Assembly (NCBI GenBank): GCA_022747635.1 | Contig: JAKTNV010000076.1 | Span: 1,491,245-1,555,244, forward strand | DNA: 64,000 bases | Reading direction: 5' to 3' | Source: Hetaerina americana | Taxonomy: Eukaryota; Arthropoda; Insecta; Odonata; Calopterygidae | In this document: positions 57,436 to 64,000 of the stretch, in pieces | Layout of the letters: each line of letters begins with the position of its first letter | Position numbering within the stretch: position 1 is the stretch's first letter | The notes under the pieces: generated by a model | What the model saw: only the letters and a program-made list of their open reading frames with translations | Told to the model about the DNA's origin: nothing | The model's database searches: none | Position numbers and translations under genes: made by a program

Positions 57436-60400
57436 TAATGTATGGCTAAATACGATGGTCGCTAAGCAGTGTGCCAATGGCACGCGGGTAGTGCGGGAGT
57501 CACCGATAGCGCTGAAAGGGAGTGACTATTGACGCAAAGCATGTATTCTGTTGTACTAAATGCAGCATATTTCATTTCCTTACATATAATTCAAGATGTG
57601 ACAGCAAGAGGAATGGCAAATGCAGCGGTTCGAACCTGAAACGAAGGCCTTGTTTCACTCACTGAGGTAATTATTTTTCTCGGTTAGCTCCGCTGTTGTC
57701 CGCCTTACCTTGCTATTATTGCCCATTGTGGTTTTTTAAGACTTATAGTTCGCATTTGTTAAGCAGAGCGTGACTCCTAACTGACAGCTCTCGGTTTAAG
57801 AAGGAAACGAGAGGAAATTCCGCAGCCCGTGGGTTGCGAAATGTTGTTAGGGGAGAAAAAACCACGATTATAACAAAAACAAGAACACGATGCACGCGAT
57901 GATACTCGTGGTGTGCAAGAAAAGTGCTTGTTTTCGCTTTTGCAATCTTCGTCGTTGGAATGACCACGTAATCGACTCGAACAGGCCGATAATTCATCCT
58001 CCTTGCTCCCAAGGGTTTAAGCGAAAGCCGTTGACTGAATATGGAAATCGCGGAGAATGGAGAGTTTTTCATTAATTCCAAGGGTGTGAGGTTGGTTCAG
58101 TCCCCACGGTCACAGATTAAAATCGATTCAAATAGGCGCGCAGTTACCCAACTTTAGTTTTCTCAGACAGTCGACCAGCGGCACAGAAACGTTTGTCATT
58201 AGGGGGATACTAGTAATAGAGTTTCGACTAAGAGCCAACAGAAAGGAAAACAATATCATAGGTATACCATTGTTACTAATTACTTACTATTTATAGGCAC
58301 CAACTTCGACCGACATTCCAGCGAAATTTCATATTTTTTGGGGATTTTGGGCGGTTTAATTTTTTCCTGCGTCACTATCATCGAGCTACAACCCATGCAT
58401 CTTACCAAGTATCTTACTTGTGTTTAATTTTATTATATTTAAGTTTAATTTTTAAAATTTAAGTTTCAGGGGAAAGTGAAGACTACGGTGGGATGGAAAA
58501 AAATATTGAAAAAGGCCAATTTTCATCCCTTTGGGCTCATCATCTAACTCATCATTAATGAATGCAAAGCGGAGTTTGGCATTGGCATTTATTTATCAGG
58601 GTTTGAGTTTTACTCAATGCCTCATAATTGAGAAACATCGCCTGCCCGGCTGGAACTGGCTCGTAGAACCGGTTTTCTTTATAATATGATTCAGCCATTA
58701 CAGGTCTGGTCCAGTGACGCACATTGCCCGGAAAATGATGGAAATAATTTTCGAGGGTCGGTTTAGAAAATACCAAGAGACCAATAAAATTATCCCGAAA
58801 ATAAATCGTTGTATTGATCATTGGGACACCCAACTGAACGGTGAAAACATTTGAGATTCCTCCAAATGGGAACGATTAAAGGTATTTTCACATCACATTT
58901 CCACATGGAATAGAATTCTAATGCCTATCCGAAGATAACTGGCGGCTACCTCATTATCAACTAAAATGAGCAAGCTTGTCTAAACGTCTAAGCGAGCTTA
59001 AATTAGAATAAATCTGGGTTGAGGGCGTAATTATGGGGGACAGTTATAAACAAGAAAGTATTAATTAAGGTGAATGTGGTAATATTGTTGCTTAATTTGA
59101 TATTATTTTTCATATAGCAGTAGTTTTATTGTATTTGCCCAGAGGAAGGCGAAGAGAAAGTGGGATGGTTGGGGAATAGGTGATGCGCCGGAAGGAAAAT
59201 TGAAGAAGGCAGGAAAAAAACGCAGAAGAGATATTGATAGTCAATAGGATGTTGAATACCGTGATATTAATGAAATTCTGGGAGGAGAAGTGGGCGGAGG
59301 AAAACAATGGGCAGTTTGTGTGGCTGAAAGATAAAAAATGTGGAAGGTATGTGCGGCTGAAAAATTGTGTACTGAAATTCAAATTGAAGCTCCAAATTTT
59401 TCGGGATCTCTTCCGCGTGGATTATCCCACCGTTTCGTTTAAACGCCCGTCGAACTTGCGAGACATAATCAAGTCCGCTTGACCACCTGTGGGCCCACAT
59501 GTCTCTTCTCCACCCCTCGCCGCATCATGCAACCGCCCACACTGAAAATGCTGCCATCTTCTAAGACCCGCCACCTCCCTCACTATCAATTCTCAAACCA
59601 TGAGTTAGCCCGTCGCCCACTGCACCTCAAAAAACATTATATACCGCCTCTCCTGTATCTTTTGCCCTACCTTCTATGTGGGTGAATGCACCACTACCCT
59701 TTTCCTCCGCATGAATAACCACCGCTACTCCCCTAAATCTCCCATCTTCCTCAATTATCCCATCCCTACTCACACTGCTTACCACGGCCATCTTTGGATA
59801 ACTGCTTCTCTGTTTCGGTGATTGCTACCCTTCACATATCCGCAAGTAGTATAGAGGAGAGAACTCGCGAGAAGACGCATATCTGGGTGCTCCAGTCCTT
59901 TTAATCTCCCGGGTTGAACTCATCACACTGAATCCATTCAATAGCCGCCTACCCATCCCCTTCCACTCCCTTGTCCGTATCCTATTCGTCCCTTATCTCT
60001 CCCCCCCTCACCCCCCCACACGTCCTCTCCGTGCTGTCGAAATGTCAAAACTACACATGTGAGTGTCCTCTCTAATGTGTATATGTATATATATAAACAT
60101 TATATATAAAAATTTAAGTAAATATAATATATATATACACACTATAATATTTCAACAAAATGTTCACTAATATTTTATTACTTCGGCTCTTGAATTAGCA
60201 TCAGATTTTAAAACATTCTCATTTAATTCGGAAATCAGTGACATATGTCAGGTCAGTTGAGTAAATGTTCATTAGTTTACGAATTAGGCGAGGGAAAATT
60301 GTTTTCCTCGTTTCTGCACGATGTTTTAGCACTTTCCATTTTATTCGTCTACAAGTACATCTGTATTTCTGCTAGTGTATATTTTCTGTGCAGTGAATTT

Positions 60401-63400
60401 GAACATTTTTAGACGTAAAGGGTGCCGCACTTACATCCATTAAGAACCACCAAGACTTCTGGAATTCAACTAAGAGCCATTAGCGGTTGGAAAACGCACC
60501 TGTCCCTCTTGATGAAGATCCCTGTTTGAGTGTGAAGATTCGACCGTTTCGATTATCGGCAAAGGTATTCCACGTCAAAATCGGATTCCGTCATTCTTCG
60601 CTCAACACTAACCCCGTTTTCCTTTATTCGTGTCCCAATATCTTCTCTCTCATATCCATATAATAACCTTACCCTCTTGGGGATGAATATATCTCCATGC
60701 CAGGCGTTTCATATCGCATTATCGTGTGTGAAGGCGGGTGAATGCCATCCATTCCTTACGCCCGCAATTGCCGTTAATTGCCTGAAGTTCTTCGCGCCTT
60801 CACCAATCATTCGAATGGCGGGCTCACACCTAACTCATCCGTCCGTAGTAGCGCACGAAGAAAGAATGGGACAGTTAAGGATACGGAGGAAATCATGTTT
60901 ACGCTGGAATCCTCAAGAAGGGCATTTGATGGTCGACTTTGGGGAAGATAAGACTGAAATTTTATCACGTCGGCGTTCTGTTAAGTTCGCAGTCGAGCAA
61001 CAAAAGAAAATGATTGATTAATGTAGGCGCTTAAGTTGGTGGATGGGAGAACGGGAGTGATCGCTCTCGCTCTGACCCCGGATCCGTGACATCTGATTAG
61101 ATTGCGCTGTTTCAAAACCAAATATTAGTTTTTTATATAAGGTGTGAAAAGAAGAAATAGTTACTGTTCCACATCTGAGAATGTTTGTTTTTGGCCGCTT
61201 TAGATAAAGGGTATCATTTCATGGCATCAGAGGTTTAGATGCTGTAAATAGGGAAACGTAGCCGTTCGACGGTATTCAATAGTTTTTGTAATCGATTCGA
61301 TACGGAGTATTGTTTTATGGCAGAGAACGATCGACATACTACTTCAAAACCAAGAAATATTCTGCGAATAAATTGAAAAAAAATAGTTTTCAAAAATTTT
61401 CGACATAAAAATATTCCGTTCCGTGGAACAGCATATTTTCTTACCTCCACGCGACGCCTCGTACAATAAAAGGAATAAGTTTGAGAATAGATTCTAACGC
61501 TTCGTAACCAAATTATTTCTCTAACCATGAAACAGATGACAACACTTTCGCTGGTACGAAATGTTTTTTCTCCTTAAAATAGTAGGCGGTCCATCAACAC
61601 CGACACCCCTTTCGATTGATCTCCGACTACGCACTTGAATGCGTTCCAGGAAATTTCACTTCTCTCAAGAGAGGTGTTGGTATTCAATTCCAATTATTTC
61701 AATCTTAATCCCCATCGTTTTTCGGGGCAAACAATTGCCGGAGAATTACGTAACTGGATATTATTTTACGACATTTCACATTTTCTCGATTAGTTTGTTT
61801 AATTCTATCACTTTTGATGTTTTAAATAGAGGTGAATTAATTTTCATCTATTCCGCCCTTTTTTTCATTCACCGCAATGTCTACTGGTAAGTTCCAAGAG
61901 TTAAGAGGGGGAATCATATGTGAATTAAGAGGCGCTAAATAGCGTTGATGATAAAAGTGTAATTTTTACCTGATGCACAAAAGTGGAAAATATATTTTTG
62001 TACTGAATCCATTGATATTATCAGCATATTTTTTCACATCTATTTATTCAATAGGTCTTTTAAACTTTGATAAAATAATGTACATGTATGTTGAATGTGC
62101 TTCAAAAAATTGTCCAGAGTTTTAAAAATATAATTTATCTGTTTATCACTAATATTAAAATAGTGATATACTGACTGAACCACACGCCCTTTCTTTGTCT
62201 TGCAGGGTGTGGATACTCGTAAGGCTTATTACATGCATACACTGTACAGTAAGGACGGTTTCCCGCAGAAAACAGTGGAAGCGCGTACTATTGCAAACGA
62301 TCGGCGGATCGGAAATACGGGTGTCTTGTTTCACACATCCTTGCTACACGCGCAGTGTCGCTCAGTCTAGTCAATCAGCGGAGATCTCGAAAACATGCAC
62401 GAAGCAAAAAATTACGGAAAGGTTATGCAAGCACGGGATTCCCGTTTCATACCCCAAGCTACTCAGTAATTTTCCGATTATCAACTCAGTGGCGTGAGAG
62501 GTCAGAAGTCTCGAGCTAATTTTGAATCCGGCAGAGAGATTATTACGGAAATGAATATCAATGAACTCTTACATCCAACGGGGACGCGAACTCTTGAGAT
62601 AAGCCAGTTGACCCTGCGATTAGGGCGAATCCTTGCTGGTATTACACGACCCGTGTTACTAAGGAGCTTCTCTCTCTCGCCACGCGATAACGAAAAAAGG
62701 GGGGTGATCGGGGTCTGGGCAGCCGAGCGGCTACCCACACTCCGGGTCAGACCCATTACTTCGTATGAAGGAAATTTTTCGCGGAAAATGCGACGTTATT
62801 AAAGACAAACGGGATGTGAGCGTTGGCCACGATTCTGCGTTTCAAGTTGACAGTTCTAGTGAGGGATTGACGATGCACTCCGACGGCCAATGGGAAACTT
62901 TTGAGTCATTCTTCGAGGCAGTGGATAAGGCTGGGACAAAAACAGCAATCGAGAGCGGAGATCGGCCTCCTGTTCCCGCCTCAACCTTCCATCCATTCAT
63001 TCTCCGTCGTCAGCAGCTGTTTACGCGACTGAAAGAGTACACACGTCGGGATGAGAGATCGCCTCCTTAGTGCGTAATAACTTATCCCCAAAACTTCCGC
63101 AGCGGCCTGAGGCGTCTTGCGAAATAACATCGACGTACCCTCGTTCACCTACCAATGTACCCTTGTACAGGTTTAGAAGTTTGCCTTGATCCGTCCTACG
63201 GTTCTTCAACCAGCAGTAGATCGACATTAGGTCTTGGGAGTTGTTGAAATTTTCATTTGAATTGCTACCCAGATTTATCACTGATACTGAACTCCATCAT
63301 TGCACAAGTGAGTACTGATTACGCTATTTTGCGGCGATTTGCTAGCAGAGTAAACGTAATATGAACGGACCACGAGGTTGAAATGTAGCAACTGTTTAAT

Positions 63401-64000
63401 TACGCATATATGCAAGGCGCAGAGCATACGGAAAGTATTCAGTTCAACACATTTTGAAAAAATCAGTTCTCATAATTTGCAATTAAAAAGTAAGTAGGCT
63501 GTCATAAATCAAACCGATGGGGGTGAAAGAAACCCCTGGTCTAAACACCTACTCCTGGCTTCCGAGCGAATGTTGATCATTTGCTCCAGATAGCTCCCGA
63601 CTTCTTCAACCAATGGTTGGGTGCTGGCCGAGGAAAGGGATGAGACCCAGTCTAGGGTCTAGTTGAGTCCCGCCGGCTTATTACTGCGGATCAGGGAAAT
63701 CTGAGGGCCAGCACAGAAACAAGTCGACCGCATTGAAGTTCAGTTCCTGCGTCGTAATTCAAGGTGAAACTCGGCGCAATAACGTAAACTGCGACAGTTC
63801 GTTTCATCCACCTTGCTTGTGTCATCGTATGGGCGATCGGGAGGATCCTCAATGGGTAATTATACGCTAGTGCTCCCTGAACTCCCCCCCACCTATTCCC
63901 GCGAGCACATTCATGGATTTAACATAGTTGTTTATACCTTTCCACGGTTTATTATTAACGGGATTAAGAAAAGTCAGAAAATAGACAACTGTCTAAATGT
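57436..64000. other. No gene confidently recognised
   Basis: Probable CDO1 intron. Unsupported frames include 58,555-58,833 (-), 60,677-61,021 (+), 62,195-62,497 (+) and 62,765-63,070 (+). A good-looking 3' splice site (pyrimidine-rich tract then CTTGCAG) ends at 62,206. The sequence after it does not continue CDO1 in the required phase. TA-rich runs lie at 60,077-60,140. A C/T-rich patch lies at 59,500-60,050. A GC-richer patch at 63,520-63,900 is unassigned. Confidence 0.4.

Larger units (their letters stand above)
33066..64000 (+). other. CDO1: Probable first intron of CDO1
   Basis: It begins at the GT donor after the CDO1 exon. I looked for the expected next residues (YTRNLV, then a WGEGHGS and HDH region) and found no match on the plus strand. 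The whole remainder of the window is therefore provisionally intronic, with the transposons listed below inside it. A short exon could have been missed by eye. Confidence 0.4.

Noticed and set aside
57600..57670. Box B-like GGTTCGAACC on both strands
   Set aside because: No box A at the right spacing and no match to the SINE families here.
62206..62300. Possible second CDO1 exon after the splice acceptor at 62,206
   Set aside because: Joined in phase 2 it reads R-C-G-Y-S and then a stop, and no CDO motif appears in any phase.
1..64000. CRISPR array, operon, phage or bacterial features
   Set aside because: No regularly spaced direct repeats, no Shine-Dalgarno-led gene series; all evidence is eukaryotic.

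Overview
The window looks like nuclear DNA from an arthropod, most likely an insect with a large, transposon-rich genome. The grounds are an R1-clade non-LTR retrotransposon, at least seven mariner families, tRNA-derived SINEs, a CR1/Jockey-like LINE, long gene-free stretches, and one spliced cellular exon. It is not bacterial: there are no operons, ribosome binding sites or long intact reading frames.

Layout. 1-2,170: 3' part of an R1-type retrotransposon whose tail abuts a reverse-strand LINE reverse-transcriptase fragment (2,171-2,700) and a (TA)n(TG)n microsatellite. 2,881-8,880: four broken mariners of different families, a LINE tail and a perfect 24-bp-arm hairpin (7,850-7,900). 9,058-9,950: two SINEs of different families. 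9,951-19,736: nothing recognised. 19,737-20,834: a nest of microsatellites, two inverted SINE heads, and a mariner deletion derivative inserted inside one SINE. 22,377-23,129 and 56,683-57,433: two nearly identical copies of one internally deleted mariner. 26-30 kb: fragments of a CR1-like LINE, often only its 3' hairpin, plus another mariner.

The only cellular gene I can support is at 31.7-33.1 kb. A C/T-rich tract is followed by a TATA box (32,237-32,246), a leader of about 580 nt without any ATG, and a first coding exon (32,845-33,065) whose protein matches the N-terminus of cysteine dioxygenase (CDO1). It ends at a GT splice donor. I found no second exon, so the rest of the window (to 64,000) is best read as first-intron sequence filled with transposons: a SINE, a 1.75-kb degenerate LINE, a 307-bp tandem duplication, CR1-like fragments, a full-length but decayed mariner (53,462-54,771) and others.

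No element here looks able to move by itself. Every transposase and reverse transcriptase I can read is truncated, frameshifted, stopped or deleted in its catalytic core. I do not see a coherent new biological system. The observations most worth checking are the matched pair of deletion-derivative mariners, the perfect hairpin, the SINE-in-mariner nesting, the recurring LINE 3' hairpin and the ATG-free leader of the CDO1 exon. All homology calls are from reading translations by eye; no database search was run.
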